Assembly: GCA_035524795.1 (NCBI GenBank)
Contig: DATKOF010000024.1
Coordinates: 32,980-96,979, forward strand
Direction: 5' to 3'
Source: DATKOF01 sp035524795
GTDB taxonomy: Bacteria; Pseudomonadota; Gammaproteobacteria; Burkholderiales; SG8-41
Length of the DNA: 64,000 nucleotides
The position numbers and the translations under genes were made by a program. Of the stretch, positions 18,840-27,602 are shown one piece after another. Below the pieces are notes generated by a model. It was not told the origin of the DNA and made no database searches. It was given only the letters and a program-made list of their open reading frames with translations. The stretch's first letter is position 1. Each line of letters opens with the position of its first letter.

Positions 18840-20563
18840 GTTTCCTCGCGCACCGTCGGTGCGCCGGGCGGCGGCAGCACGACGTTGTTGAGCGGCGCGT
18901 CGGGCGGCACCGCCAGAATGCGCAGCGCGCCGGCGGTCACCGCGCCGAACACCGGCGCGGCAACCGCTCCGCCGTAATACTGACCGGCTGAAGGTTCATC
19001 GATCGCAACCGCGACCACCAGCCGCGGCGCAGAGGCCGGCGCCAAACCAACGAACGATGCGATGAATTTGTCGGTCGCGTAGCCGTCGCCGCCGAGTTTG
19101 TGCGCAGTGCCGGTCTTGCCGGCGACGCGATAGCCGACGATCTGCGCGTGCGGCGCGGTGCCGCCGGGCTCGACTACGCGTTCGAGCATCTGGCGCACTT
19201 CGCGCGCAGTTGCGGCATCGATCACCCGCACGCCGGGAACCGGTGCGTCCTGTTTGAGCAGCGTGACCGGCCTGATTTCGCCGTCGGTCGCAAAGATCAG
19301 GTAGGCGCGCGCGAGCTGCAGCAGGCTGACCGAGATGCCGTAGCCGTACGACATCGCCGCCTGATCGATCGGCTGCCAGTTGCGGTAAGCGCGCAGCCGG
19401 CCCGCCACTTCTCCCGGAAAATCCGAGCGCGGTGCGGCGCCGAAACCGGCATCGTTGAAAATTTCCCACAGTTTCTGCGCCGGCATCGCCAGCCCCATCT
19501 TGGCAGCGCCGACGTTCGACGATTTCTGGATCACCTGCGTTACCGTCAGCGCGTTCGACGGCTCGACGTCGTGTATTGTGCGGTTGCCGACCCTCATGCG
19601 GCCGGGCGCAGTGCGGATTACGCTGTCGGGGCTGAACAATCCGCTTTCGAGCGCCGCAGCAACGGTGAACGGTTTCAGCGTCGAGCCGGGTTCGAACAGA
19701 TCGGTCACCGCACGGTTGCGCGTGCGGCGCGGATCGATCTGCTCGCGGTTGTTCGGGTTGTACGACGGGAAATCCGCCATCGCCAGCACCTCGCCGGTAC
19801 TGACGTCGAGCACGACGGCGCTGCCGGCGCGTGCGCGATTGGCGACAACCGCCTTCTTCAGTTCGCGGTAGGCGAGGTACTGAATGTTGGCGTCGATCGA
19901 CAGCGTCAGATCCTGTCCCGGCTTGGCCGCGCGGATGCTGGCGACGTCCTCGACGATGCGGCCACGCCGGTCCTTGATCACGCGGCGGCTGCCGGGCAGG
20001 CCGGAAACCCGGCTGTCGAAGCCGAGTTCGAGTCCCTCCTGTCCCTTGCCGTCGATATCGGTGATGCCGACCACCTGCGCGGCGGACTCGCTGGCCGGAT
20101 AGTAGCGGCGGTATTCGCGCTGCAGAAAGATCCCCGGGATATCAAGCGCGGTCGCCTGTTGCGCCTGCTCCGGCGGCAATTGCCGCTTCAGATAAACGAA
20201 ATCGTGGCCGCCCCCGGACAGGCGCTGCGCGACCTCGGCCGGCGTCAGCTCGAGCAGGCGCGCGAGCTGCGTCATCTGCTGTGAAGTGATCGCGACATCG
20301 GCCGGGCTTGCCCACACCGACTCGACCGGCGTCGAGACCGCGAGCGGCTGCAGGTTGCGGTCGGTGATCATGCCGCGCGTCGCGGGAATCTCGACGATGC
20401 GGCTGTAGCGCGATTCGCCCTCCTGCTGCAGGAAGTCATTGTGCAACCCCTGCAGATAAGCAGCGCGGCCGGCCAGCAGTACGAAACCGGCGCACAACAG
20501 CGCCAGCAGTCCACGCGCGCGCAGCGCCGACAGCCGCAACGGCTGCGGTTGCGGCGACGTCAT
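18836..20563 (-). CDS. ftsI: Septal peptidoglycan transpeptidase FtsI (PBP3)
   Basis: A class B penicillin-binding protein that cross-links septal peptidoglycan with FtsW. From ATG 20563 it is 575 residues: one N-terminal membrane helix (about 14-32), the PBP dimer domain beginning ATRGMITDRNLQPLAVS, and a C-terminal transpeptidase domain. Its active-site motifs are the SxxK in EPGSTLKPF, the SxN in QKSSNVGAAK, and the KTG in AGKTGTAHK. The longer reading to 20791 is ftsL in another frame. Start overlaps the ftsL stop by 4 nt. Confidence 0.97.
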   Translation of the reverse strand: MTSPQPQPLRLSALRARGLLALLCAGFVLLAGRAAYLQGLHNDFLQQEGESRYSRIVEIPATRGMITDRNLQPLAVSTPVESVWASPADVAITSQQMTQLARLLELTPAEVAQRLSGGGHDFVYLKRQLPPEQAQQATALDIPGIFLQREYRRYYPASESAAQVVGITDIDGKGQEGLELGFDSRVSGLPGSRRVIKDRRGRIVEDVASIRAAKPGQDLTLSIDANIQYLAYRELKKAVVANRARAGSAVVLDVSTGEVLAMADFPSYNPNNREQIDPRRTRNRAVTDLFEPGSTLKPFTVAAALESGLFSPDSVIRTAPGRMRVGNRTIHDVEPSNALTVTQVIQKSSNVGAAKMGLAMPAQKLWEIFNDAGFGAAPRSDFPGEVAGRLRAYRNWQPIDQAAMSYGYGISVSLLQLARAYLIFATDGEIRPVTLLKQDAPVPGVRVIDAATAREVRQMLERVVEPGGTAPHAQIVGYRVAGKTGTAHKLGGDGYATDKFIASFVGLAPASAPRLVVAVAIDEPSAGQYYGGAVAAPVFGAVTAGALRILAVPPDAPLNNVVLPPPGAPTVREET

Positions 20564-20832
20564 CGCGGCGGCTCCATGGTGATCACCCGCACGCGCGACG
20601 GCGGCGGCAGCTGCATCGCCAGTTCGCTGCCGGCGATTTTCTCGATCCGCGCGTGCTGCGCCCAAGTGCTCTGTTCGAGTTGCAGCTGCCCCCACTCGAC
20701 TTCGAGCTGGTGCGCGGCATCCTGCTCCTGCTGCAATTCGGCGTAAAGCTTGCGCGCCTTGTACTGCGAGGTCACCAGCGCCAGCGCGCATGCGATCAGG
20801 CCCGCGAGCAGCAGCAGATTGAGCCGTGTCAT
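20560..20832 (-). CDS. ftsL: Cell division protein FtsL
   Basis: A 90-residue bitopic divisome protein with a membrane helix at residues 5-20 followed by a periplasmic coiled coil rich in Gln and Glu (KARKLYAELQQEQDAAHQLE). It works in the FtsQLB complex that activates FtsWI. Identity rests on size, topology and position between rsmH and ftsI, since FtsL sequences vary widely. One base separates it from the rsmH stop. Confidence 0.9.
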   Translation of the reverse strand: MTRLNLLLLAGLIACALALVTSQYKARKLYAELQQEQDAAHQLEVEWGQLQLEQSTWAQHARIEKIAGSELAMQLPPPSRVRVITMEPPR

Positions 20833-20833
20833 C

Positions 20834-21781
20834 TCAGGCCGCCTCCCGCCACGGCGCCGCGCTGCGCTCGGCGACGCGCATCACCGCGCTGCGCGCGCGC
20901 GGATTGCGCGCAGTCTCTGCGTCGTCCGCACGGTGCGCGCGGCCGATCAGCCGCAGCGGCGGCTGCGGCAATTCCGCCGCGCGCAGTGGCAATTTGCGCG
21001 GCAATTCCGGCGGCTGCGACTGTTCGCGCAGGAAACGTTTGACGATGCGGTCTTCGAGTGAATGGAAACTGATTACCACGAGCCGCCCGCCGGATTTCAA
21101 CGCCTGCACGCATTGCGGCAGCGCCTGGCTCAACTCCGCGAGCTCCTGATTGACGTGAATCCGTAGAGCCTGAAAGGTGCGTGTCGCCGGGTCCTGCCCG
21201 GGTTCGCGCGTGCGAACGGCCTGTGCGACGACGCCCGCGAGTTGATGGGTAGTGCGAATCGGGCGCTGTATCCGCTGCGCAACAATCGCTGCTGCAATCT
21301 GCTTAGCAAACCGTTCTTCGCCATAGTCGCGGATGACCTCCCCTATCTCGCGCTCGCTGGCCTCGGCCAGCCATTCGGCCGCGGTGACGCCGCGCGTGGC
21401 GTCCATCCGCATATCGAGCGGCGCATCGAAACGGAAACTGAAGCCGCGCGCCGCATCATCAAGCTGCGGCGACGAGACACCGAGGTCGAGCAGCACGCCG
21501 TTGACCCGCTCCGTTCCGTGCGCGCGCAAGATTTCCCGCAAATGGCTGAAACTGTCGTGCACCAGCTGCAACCGCCCATCCCCGATCTCCCTGCCCGCCG
21601 CAACCGCCGCCGCATCGCGGTCGATGGCAATCAGCCGCCCATGTTCACCCAGCCGCCGCAAAATCTCGCGGCTGTGTCCGCCGCGGCCGAACGTCGCATC
21701 GACGTAAATGCCGTCCGGCCGCACCTGCAACGCTTCCACCGCTTCGTCTAACAGAACAGGTACGTGTGAGCCCCCGCTCAC
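20834..21781 (-). CDS. rsmH: 16S rRNA (cytosine1402-N4)-methyltransferase RsmH
   Basis: A SAM-dependent methyltransferase acting on C1402 of 16S rRNA. The 315-residue protein starts at GTG 21781 with HVPVLLDEAVEAL and shows the SAM-binding DATFGRGGHSREIL, the LLDLGVSSPQLDDA motif, and the C-terminal VVISFHSLEDRIVKRFL. The GTG overlaps the mraZ stop by 4 nt. It methylates the same nucleotide as RsmI, whose gene is at 23962-24834. Confidence 0.97.
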   Translation of the reverse strand: MSGGSHVPVLLDEAVEALQVRPDGIYVDATFGRGGHSREILRRLGEHGRLIAIDRDAAAVAAGREIGDGRLQLVHDSFSHLREILRAHGTERVNGVLLDLGVSSPQLDDAARGFSFRFDAPLDMRMDATRGVTAAEWLAEASEREIGEVIRDYGEERFAKQIAAAIVAQRIQRPIRTTHQLAGVVAQAVRTREPGQDPATRTFQALRIHVNQELAELSQALPQCVQALKSGGRLVVISFHSLEDRIVKRFLREQSQPPELPRKLPLRAAELPQPPLRLIGRAHRADDAETARNPRARSAVMRVAERSAAPWREAA

Positions 21782-22224
21782 AACGAAAAACCCTCCAGCT
21801 CCGGCGGCAGTTCACCATCGCCGAAGCCCGAGCCACGCTCCAGCACCTGTTCCCACTTTTCTCTGTCCCACAATTCGAATTTGTTGCCCTGGCCGGCAAG
21901 CACGATATTTTTTTTGAGGCTCGCGTAGGCGCGCAGCGCCGACGACACCAGCACGCGGCCGGCGGCATCCATCTCGACATCCTCGGCGTGACCGATCAGC
22001 AGACGCTGCAAATCGCGGATGCGCGGATTGAAGCCCGACAGTCCCATCAGTTTTTGCTGGATCGGCTCCCAGTCGGGCAATGGATAAATCAGCAGACATT
22101 TGTCGGAATCGGCAGTGACCACCAGCCGCCCCGCGCAGCGCGCGTGTAATGCCTCGCGATAGCGCGACGGCACCGCAAGCCGGCCTTTGCTGTCGAGACT
22201 GAGATGCGCTACACCGCGGAACAC
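21778..22224 (-). CDS. mraZ: Transcriptional regulator MraZ
   Basis: A DNA-binding AbrB-fold protein that represses the dcw promoter. I place the start at GTG 22224, giving 148 residues and an N-terminus equivalent to the usual MFRGVAHLSLDSKGR, because AGGGAG lies 6 nt upstream; the ATG at 22266 would add 14 residues not usual in the family. Two SpoVT-AbrB domains are visible, with DSKGRLAVPSRYRE and the second copy DAAGRVLVSSALRAY. Its likely binding site, three TGGG boxes, lies directly upstream at 22262-22285. Confidence 0.95.
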   Translation of the reverse strand: MFRGVAHLSLDSKGRLAVPSRYREALHARCAGRLVVTADSDKCLLIYPLPDWEPIQQKLMGLSGFNPRIRDLQRLLIGHAEDVEMDAAGRVLVSSALRAYASLKKNIVLAGQGNKFELWDREKWEQVLERGSGFGDGELPPELEGFSL

Positions 22225-22261
22225 CGCTTCTCCCTGAACATGGGCTGAAAATCCTCTTAAT

Positions 22262-22285
22262 CCCACTTTTTCCCACGATTGCCCA
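22262..22285 (-). promoter_or_regulatory. MraZ operator: three TGGGN boxes with 10-nt period
   Basis: On the minus strand TGGGC, TGGGA and TGGGA occur with their TGGG cores at 22282-22285, 22272-22275 and 22262-22265, exactly one helical turn apart. MraZ is known to bind repeats of TGGGN with 5-nt spacers in its own promoter. The first box abuts the -10 element, which fits autorepression. Confidence 0.85.
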
Positions 22286-22313
22286 CTATAGAGAAAAAAG
22301 GAGGGAGGGTCAA
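22285..22313 (-). promoter_or_regulatory. Sigma-70 promoter of the dcw cluster (Pmra-like)
   Basis: TTGACC (22308-22313) and TATAGT (22285-22290) are separated by 17 nt on the minus strand, close to consensus. It drives mraZ and, probably, the whole downstream cluster. The MraZ boxes begin at the last base of the -10. Confidence 0.8.
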
Positions 22314-22502
22314 GCGGTCAAAGCGACTTTTCTTTTTTCAGGACAAAGACTTATGCGGATTAATTCACAAACGCACAAAGCAAAAATCTATTTCCCATAA
22401 TAAACAATGGGTTTTAATTAAATTCAAAGGTAAAACTTTAACTTTTATTGCGGGAGATCAAGGAGTTACTGCGTCAAATGCGAATCATCAGGCAACGCTT
22501 GG
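22314..22502. other. AT-rich intergenic region between rnpB and the mraZ promoter
   Basis: About 190 bp, clearly richer in A and T than the flanks. No credible reading frame, tRNA or palindromic terminator is seen. It lies just past the rnpB 3' end and upstream of the dcw promoter, so it may contain an UP element or factor sites, but nothing specific can be supported. Confidence 0.5.
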
Positions 22503-22846
22503 AGCGGGAGCCGGCCAATAAGCCGGGTTCTGTGCGGAAGCTTGCGCTCCCGTGACAGTCATTCCTCTTGGCGCGCGGTTGCCCGCGCGCTCCAGCCACC
22601 TACCCGCAAGCTCGGTGGGTCACGTCATCGCTTGCCTATTCGGTGTTGCTCCGGGTGCAGGTTGCCGCGTTTCACCCCATCACATCTCTACGCCGATTAA
22701 AGCGCGAAACATGACGGACTCGTCTCTGTGGCCCTGTTGCTCGTCTCACGACGGATGGCCGTTAGCCACCACCCTACCCTGTGGAGCCCGGACTTTCCTC
22801 TGGCCGCGCATAAAGCACGGACAGCGACTGTCTGGCCGACTCCCGG
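22503..22846 (-). ncRNA. rnpB: RNase P RNA, bacterial type A
   Basis: The catalytic RNA of RNase P, which matures tRNA 5' ends. On the minus strand the conserved core blocks are present: GAGGAAAGTCCGGGCTC near the 5' end and ACAGAACCCGGCTTA near the 3' end. The two termini pair as the P1 helix (GGGAGTCGGCC with GGCCGGCTCCC), which sets the approximate ends. A TAAAAT -10 element at 22852-22857 is placed correctly for a 5' end near 22845. It lies between pyrC and mraZ; a gene next to mraZ is the usual position in Pseudomonas and many betaproteobacteria. Exact ends are estimated. Confidence 0.95.
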
Positions 22847-22888
22847 AACCAATTTTACTCCTGCAGGAAATGGGGCGCTGAAAGGAAA

Positions 22889-23920
22889 TTACAACAGCCG
22901 CCAGCCGACGCGGCCGCCGGCGCGCAGCGGCACCAGCACGTCGTCGTGAAATGGCAACTCCGCCGGCACTTGCCATGTTTCTTCAGCGAGCGTGATGCGC
23001 TCGCGGTTGACCGGCAGGCCGTAGAACTGCGGGCCGAACACGCCCGCGAAATTTTCGAGCCGGTCGAGCGCATTGGCAGCGGCAAATGCTTCGGCATACA
23101 GCTCGATGCCGGCATGCGCAGTGTAGATGCCGGCGCAGCCGCATGCGGCTTCCTTCGCGCCACGCGGATGCGGCGCGCTGTCGGTACCGAGGAAAAACTT
23201 GGGATTGCCGCTGGTCGCCGCTGCGACCAGCGCGACACGGTCTTCTTCACGCTTCAGCAGCGGCAGGCAATAGTAGTGCGGACGGATCCCGCCGGCGAAC
23301 AACGCGTTGCGGTTGAGCAGCAGATGATGCGCGGTGACAGTCGCCGCGACGGTCGCCGGCGCGGCGGTCACGAATTCGACCGCCGCGCGCGTCGTGATGT
23401 GCTCGAATACCACACGCAATTTTGTAAATTTCCTGAGCAGCGGGACCAGCACGCGCTCGATGAAGACCTTTTCGCGGTCGAACGCGTCCACCGCGGGATC
23501 GGTGATTTCGCCATGTACCAGCAGCGGCAGGTCGTGCTTTTCCATCGCCCCCAGTGCCGCGTCACATTTGACAAGATCGGTGACGCCGGCCTCGGCATTG
23601 GTGGTCGCACCGGCCGGATAATATTTGACCGCGTGCACGAAACCACTTTTCTTCGCGCGCTTGATTTCGTCAGCGCCCGTCGCATCGGTCAGATAAAGCG
23701 TCATCAGCGGTTCGAATTTCGCGCCGGCGGGCAACGCGGCGATGATGCGCTCACGGTAGGCGAGCGCGGCCGCGACGGTCGTCACCGGCGGCTTCAGGTT
23801 CGGCATCACGATTGCGTGCGCGAAACGCCGCGCGGTGTCGGCCAGCACCGCGCGCATCTGTTCGCCGTCGCGCAAATGCAGGTGCCAGTCGTCGGGGCGG
23901 ATAATGGCGAGATGTTTCAT
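22889..23920 (-). CDS. pyrC: Dihydroorotase PyrC
   Basis: Catalyses the reversible cyclisation of carbamoyl aspartate to dihydroorotate in pyrimidine synthesis. The 343-residue length and sequence match the E. coli PyrC class. The binuclear zinc site is visible: DDWHLHLRDG near residue 12, the carboxylated lysine in VKYYPAGATTN, VHGEIT, FEHITT, and the catalytic aspartate in FLGTDSAPH. It follows rsmI by about 40 bp and ends 40 bp before the rnpB 5' end. Confidence 0.96.
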   Translation of the reverse strand: MKHLAIIRPDDWHLHLRDGEQMRAVLADTARRFAHAIVMPNLKPPVTTVAAALAYRERIIAALPAGAKFEPLMTLYLTDATGADEIKRAKKSGFVHAVKYYPAGATTNAEAGVTDLVKCDAALGAMEKHDLPLLVHGEITDPAVDAFDREKVFIERVLVPLLRKFTKLRVVFEHITTRAAVEFVTAAPATVAATVTAHHLLLNRNALFAGGIRPHYYCLPLLKREEDRVALVAAATSGNPKFFLGTDSAPHPRGAKEAACGCAGIYTAHAGIELYAEAFAAANALDRLENFAGVFGPQFYGLPVNRERITLAEETWQVPAELPFHDDVLVPLRAGGRVGWRLL

Positions 23921-23961
23921 CGGCGGGCGACAAAAGAGCGTCTAGTTTAACAAAGCCATCG

Positions 23962-24834
23962 TCATGATTTCTTTTTCAGTTGCAGCGCGCGCGAATAAGC
24001 GTCATTTCTCCGCGCGCCGCTGATCTCAGCCGTCAGCCTGGCCGCCTGCTTGAGCGGCAGTTCGCGCAGCAGGATTTCCAGCATGCGGTCTGTTTCAATT
24101 TCGCCGGCGGCCTGCCATTGCGCGCCTTCGACGATCAGCACGAACTCGCCTTTCATGCGGGCGGGATCGGCGGCGAGCCATGCCGCCGCATCGCCGAGCG
24201 CGCAGCTGTGCACAGTCTCGAACAGCTTGGTCAGTTCGCGCGCGATCGTGATCCGGCGCTGCGCGCCGAACGCCTGCGCAATATCGGTGACGCTTGCCAG
24301 CACACGGTGCGGCGCCTCATAAAATATAAGCGTGTACGGCAGGGCCTTGAGCGCATCGAGTTCGCGCCGGCGCGCTGTCGCCGACGCCGGCAGGAAGCCG
24401 TAGAACAGCCAATGCGATGCGTCGAACCCGGCGACCGACAGCGCACAGACGACGGCGCTGGCGCCCGGCAACGGCACCACCGGATGGCCGGCCGCGCGCA
24501 CCGCGGCGACTGCACGTGCGCCGGGATCGGAAACCGCCGGTGTGCCGGCGTCGCTGACCAGCGCGACGGATTTGCCTTCTTCAAGCAACCGGATGATTTT
24601 TTGCGTGGCGTGCTGTTCATTGTGCTCGTGTAGCGCGAACAGCGGCGTGGCGACGCCGTAACGGTCGAGCAGCCGGCGCGCCACGCGCGTGTCCTCGGCG
24701 GCGATCGTATCGACGTTTTTCAGCACCTCGAGCGCACGCAGCGTGATATCGCCGAGATTCCCCAGCGGGGTCGCGACTACATATAATGTCGGCAGCCCTG
24801 ACGTTCGTTCCCCATGATTCCGCGCCTGCGTCAT
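23962..24834 (-). CDS. rsmI: 16S rRNA (cytidine1402-2'-O)-methyltransferase RsmI
   Basis: A tetrapyrrole-methylase-fold enzyme that 2'-O-methylates C1402 of 16S rRNA. The 290-residue protein shows LYVVATPLGNLGDITLRAL, AAEDTRVARRLL, VSDAGTPAVSDPG and the YEAPHRVLAS motif. No other plausible start codon exists before the conserved N-terminus, so ATG 24834 is taken; this makes the first 21 bases overlap the divergent lpoA-like gene. rsmI back-to-back with lpoA is the E. coli arrangement. Confidence 0.95.
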   Translation of the reverse strand: MTQARNHGERTSGLPTLYVVATPLGNLGDITLRALEVLKNVDTIAAEDTRVARRLLDRYGVATPLFALHEHNEQHATQKIIRLLEEGKSVALVSDAGTPAVSDPGARAVAAVRAAGHPVVPLPGASAVVCALSVAGFDASHWLFYGFLPASATARRRELDALKALPYTLIFYEAPHRVLASVTDIAQAFGAQRRITIARELTKLFETVHSCALGDAAAWLAADPARMKGEFVLIVEGAQWQAAGEIETDRMLEILLRELPLKQAARLTAEISGARRNDAYSRALQLKKKS

Positions 24835-25908
24835 GTTCCGAAAATCGCCCCGCTTTTATGCTGGGCGCTACTATACGGTGCCGCCCCGCTATGCGCCACC
24901 TCGGCGGCGCCCGCGGCCGACCTGCCGACAGTGAAACTGACCCCGCACGTCGCGCTGCTGCTGCCGCTCGAATCGCCGACCTTCAGCAGCTACGCCAACG
25001 CAGTCAAACAGGGCTTTCTCGCAGCCGCGCAAGTGCAGGGACAAAACGTACCGCCGATCCGCGTCTATGCCACGAACGAAGATCCGCAGCGCCTGCTGAC
25101 GGTTTACCGGCAGGCGACCGACGCCGGCGCCGAACTGATCATCGGCCCGCTGACCCACGAGGGCGTGACCGCGGTCGCCACCAGTGGCCTGGTCAGTGTA
25201 CCGACGCTCGCGCTCAATTTTCCCGATCCCGGCACGCCGCGGCCGCCGCTGCTCTATCTGTTCGGGCTTGCGATCGAATCCGAAGCGCGCCAGATTGCGC
25301 GGCTGGCGCGGGCGGACGGCTATCATACGGCGCTGATCATCAGCGATGACACACCGCTCGGCAAACGGATGCGCGACGCGTTCGTCGAGGCGTTCGCCGC
25401 AGCGGGCGGCAGCGCGGTTGCCGATCTCAAATACAGCGACGACCCCGCTGACCTCGACAGGTTGCGCCGGGATTTCGCTGCCGCCGGAGCCGACGCGGCG
25501 TTTCTCGCACTCGACGCCGGACACGCGCGCACGGTCTGCCCTTATCTGCCGAAGTCCGTCCCGCTCTATGCGACTTCGCAGATCACCGCCGCCGGCAGCG
25601 GCCCGCTGATTGCGCACGACCTCGACCGCGTGATCTTCATCGACATGCCGTGGCTGCTGCTTCCCGATCATCCGGCGGTGATGGTCTACCCGCGCGCCGA
25701 TTTCAGCGGCGCGCCCGACCTCGAGCGCATGTACGCGCTCGGCATCGACGCGTTCCGCATCGGCGTCGAACTGGTGCGGCAGAACCCCGATCCGGCGCTG
25801 GACGGCGTGACCGGCGGCATCCGGCTGAACGGCAGCGACGGTCAGTTCGTGCGCGAACTGACTGCTGCGCAATTCGTCAACGGCAAAATCGTGGTGCGCG
25901 GCCAGTAA
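24814..25908 (+). CDS. lpoA: Penicillin-binding protein activator, LpoA C-terminal type (LppC family)
   Basis: A 364-residue exported protein with a signal sequence (about residues 1-35, ending near SAAPA) and a periplasmic-binding-protein-like fold typical of the LppC/LpoA C-terminal domain (from HVALLLPLESPTFSSYANAVKQ onward, with IIGPLTHEGV). In E. coli LpoA activates PBP1A from the outer membrane; this shorter form lacks the N-terminal TPR-like domain, as is common outside the enterics. A classical lipobox is not evident. It heads lpoA-yraN-diaA-dolP; its start overlaps rsmI by 21 nt in the opposite direction. Confidence 0.85.
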   Translation: MIPRLRHVPKIAPLLCWALLYGAAPLCATSAAPAADLPTVKLTPHVALLLPLESPTFSSYANAVKQGFLAAAQVQGQNVPPIRVYATNEDPQRLLTVYRQATDAGAELIIGPLTHEGVTAVATSGLVSVPTLALNFPDPGTPRPPLLYLFGLAIESEARQIARLARADGYHTALIISDDTPLGKRMRDAFVEAFAAAGGSAVADLKYSDDPADLDRLRRDFAAAGADAAFLALDAGHARTVCPYLPKSVPLYATSQITAAGSGPLIAHDLDRVIFIDMPWLLLPDHPAVMVYPRADFSGAPDLERMYALGIDAFRIGVELVRQNPDPALDGVTGGIRLNGSDGQFVRELTAAQFVNGKIVVRGQ

Positions 25909-25910
25909 CC

Positions 25911-26249
25911 ATGGCGCACCGCGGCGAACCGGCCGAGGCACTGGCCGCGGAATTCCTGCAAAGGAGCGGCTTGGAAATCGTCGCGCGCAATTACCGCTGC
26001 CGGTTCGGCGAAATCGATCTGATCGCGCGCGACGGCAGGTCGCTGGTGTTCGTCGAAGTGCGCATGCGCGCCAGCGACGGATTCGGCGGCGCAGCGGCCA
26101 GCATCACCGCCGCCAAGCGCGGCAAACTGGCGCGTACCGCGCGTCATTATCTGTCCGCGCTGCCGCGTGCGCCGGCGTGTCGCTTCGATGCGCTGCTGAT
26201 CGCCGGCGACGGCGCAATCGAGTGGATCAAAAACGCGTTCGAGGAATAA
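25911..26249 (+). CDS. yraN: YraN family protein (UPF0102), nuclease-like fold
   Basis: A 112-residue member of UPF0102, which has a restriction-endonuclease-like fold but no established function. The typical motifs are present: GEPAEALAAEFLQRSG, the N-Y-R-C-R-F-GEIDLIA segment with the core acidic residues, and FVEVRMRAS with E and a following basic residue. ATG 25911 comes 2 nt after the lpoA stop. The gene order lpoA-yraN-diaA-dolP is conserved widely in proteobacteria. Confidence 0.92.
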   Translation: MAHRGEPAEALAAEFLQRSGLEIVARNYRCRFGEIDLIARDGRSLVFVEVRMRASDGFGGAAASITAAKRGKLARTARHYLSALPRAPACRFDALLIAGDGAIEWIKNAFEE

Positions 26250-26299
26250 TCCGGCCGCGGACTTGTGCGATAATCCGGCGTCGTGTTCCGGTCCGACCC

Positions 26300-26890
26300 A
26301 TGGATATCATCAGCAGAATCAGCCAGAATTTTTCGGAAAGCGCGCGCCTCAAACTGCAGAGCATGGACGCGCTGGCGGCGCCGATCGCGGCGGCGGCCGA
26401 ATGCATGGTGCAATGCCTGAAGCTCGACGGCAAGATACTGGTCTGCGGCAACGGCGGTTCGGCGGCCGATGCGCAGCACTTCGCTTCGGAAATGCTGTGC
26501 CGTTTTGAAATGGAGCGTCCCGGACTGGCGGCAGTCGCATTGACCACCGACACTTCGACGCTGACCTCGATCACGAACGATTACGATTTCGAGCAGGTGT
26601 TTTCAAGGCAGGTGCGCGCGCTCAGCCACAAGACCGACGTGCTGCTCGCAATTTCGACCAGCGGCAATTCGAAGAACGTGCTGGCTGCGGTGCAGGCCGC
26701 GCATGAGTGCGAAATGGGTATCGTCGCGCTGACCGGCAGGAACGGCGGCCAGCTGGCCGAGGCGCTGACGCCGGACGACATCCACATCTGCGTGCCGGCG
26801 GAAAGCACCGCGCGCATCCAGGAGGTGCATCTGCTTACGCTGCATTGCCTGTGCGACGCGATCGACTGTCTGTTATTGGGAGTTGAATGA
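26300..26890 (+). CDS. diaA: SIS-domain protein DiaA (GmhA-like)
   Basis: A 196-residue SIS (sugar isomerase) domain protein. DiaA is a DnaA-binding tetramer that promotes timely replication initiation; it is paralogous to the phosphoheptose isomerase GmhA. The motifs CGNGGSAADAQHFASE and LLAISTSGNSKNVL are shared by both families. I choose DiaA because the length is identical to E. coli DiaA and the neighbours yraN and dolP are its E. coli neighbours, but isomerase activity cannot be excluded; rfaE2 nearby would need GmhA in the same heptose pathway. The stop overlaps the dolP start by 4 nt. Confidence 0.85.
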   Translation: MDIISRISQNFSESARLKLQSMDALAAPIAAAAECMVQCLKLDGKILVCGNGGSAADAQHFASEMLCRFEMERPGLAAVALTTDTSTLTSITNDYDFEQVFSRQVRALSHKTDVLLAISTSGNSKNVLAAVQAAHECEMGIVALTGRNGGQLAEALTPDDIHICVPAESTARIQEVHLLTLHCLCDAIDCLLLGVE

Positions 26891-27453
26891 TGCGTTACCC
26901 GATTCTGTTCATCCTGCTGGCGGCAGTGCCGCTGCTGCACGGCTGTCCGGTGATGGTCGCGACCGGGGTCGGCGGCGCGCTCGCCGCCGGCGAAGATCCC
27001 CGTACCATCGGCACCATCACCGAGGACGAAGGCATCGAACTCAAAGCCGAGCAGCGAATCAGCCAGAAATATCCGGAATCGCACGTCAACGTGACCAGCT
27101 ACAACCGGATGGTGCTGCTGACCGGCGAAGCGTCGGATGAAACCACCCGCGGCGGCATCGAGAGCGCCGCGCGCGCGGTGGAAAACGTGCGCGGCGTCTA
27201 CAATGAAATCGCGGTCGCCGGCGTCAGTTCGCTGACCTCGCGCACCAACGATACGCTGCTGACGACCAAGGTCAAGGCCGGGTTCGTGAATTCCAAGGAA
27301 GTCGATTCCCTGCACATCAAGATCGTCACCGAGGCCGGCGTGGTCTATCTGTTCGGCTTGGTCAAGCATAAAGAAGCCGACGCCGCGACTGAGATCGCGC
27401 GCACCACCAGCGGCGTGCGCAAGGTCGTCAAACTGTTCGAATATCTGGATTAG
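26887..27453 (+). CDS. dolP: Dual BON-domain outer-membrane lipoprotein DolP
   Basis: A 188-residue lipoprotein with lipobox LLHGC (C20) and two BON domains, beginning near KAEQRISQKYPESHVNV and TLLTTKVKAGFVNSKEVD. DolP binds anionic phospholipids at division sites and supports outer-membrane integrity. Length and position after diaA match E. coli YraP/DolP. It is last in the lpoA-yraN-diaA-dolP operon; the next 150 bp contain no gene. Confidence 0.92.
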   Translation: MMRYPILFILLAAVPLLHGCPVMVATGVGGALAAGEDPRTIGTITEDEGIELKAEQRISQKYPESHVNVTSYNRMVLLTGEASDETTRGGIESAARAVENVRGVYNEIAVAGVSSLTSRTNDTLLTTKVKAGFVNSKEVDSLHIKIVTEAGVVYLFGLVKHKEADAATEIARTTSGVRKVVKLFEYLD

Positions 27454-27602
27454 CGCCCGCGCCCCCGATCGTCGGCGGCGGCCGGGTTTCAGCGCCATCA
27501 GGCACCCGCCGAACGGCGATTAAATCTGTAACAATCAATCGCTATAGTCGGGCGATAATTCCATTTACGCCGCCGGCGAAGGCGGCGGAGCCGGATATCG
27601 CG

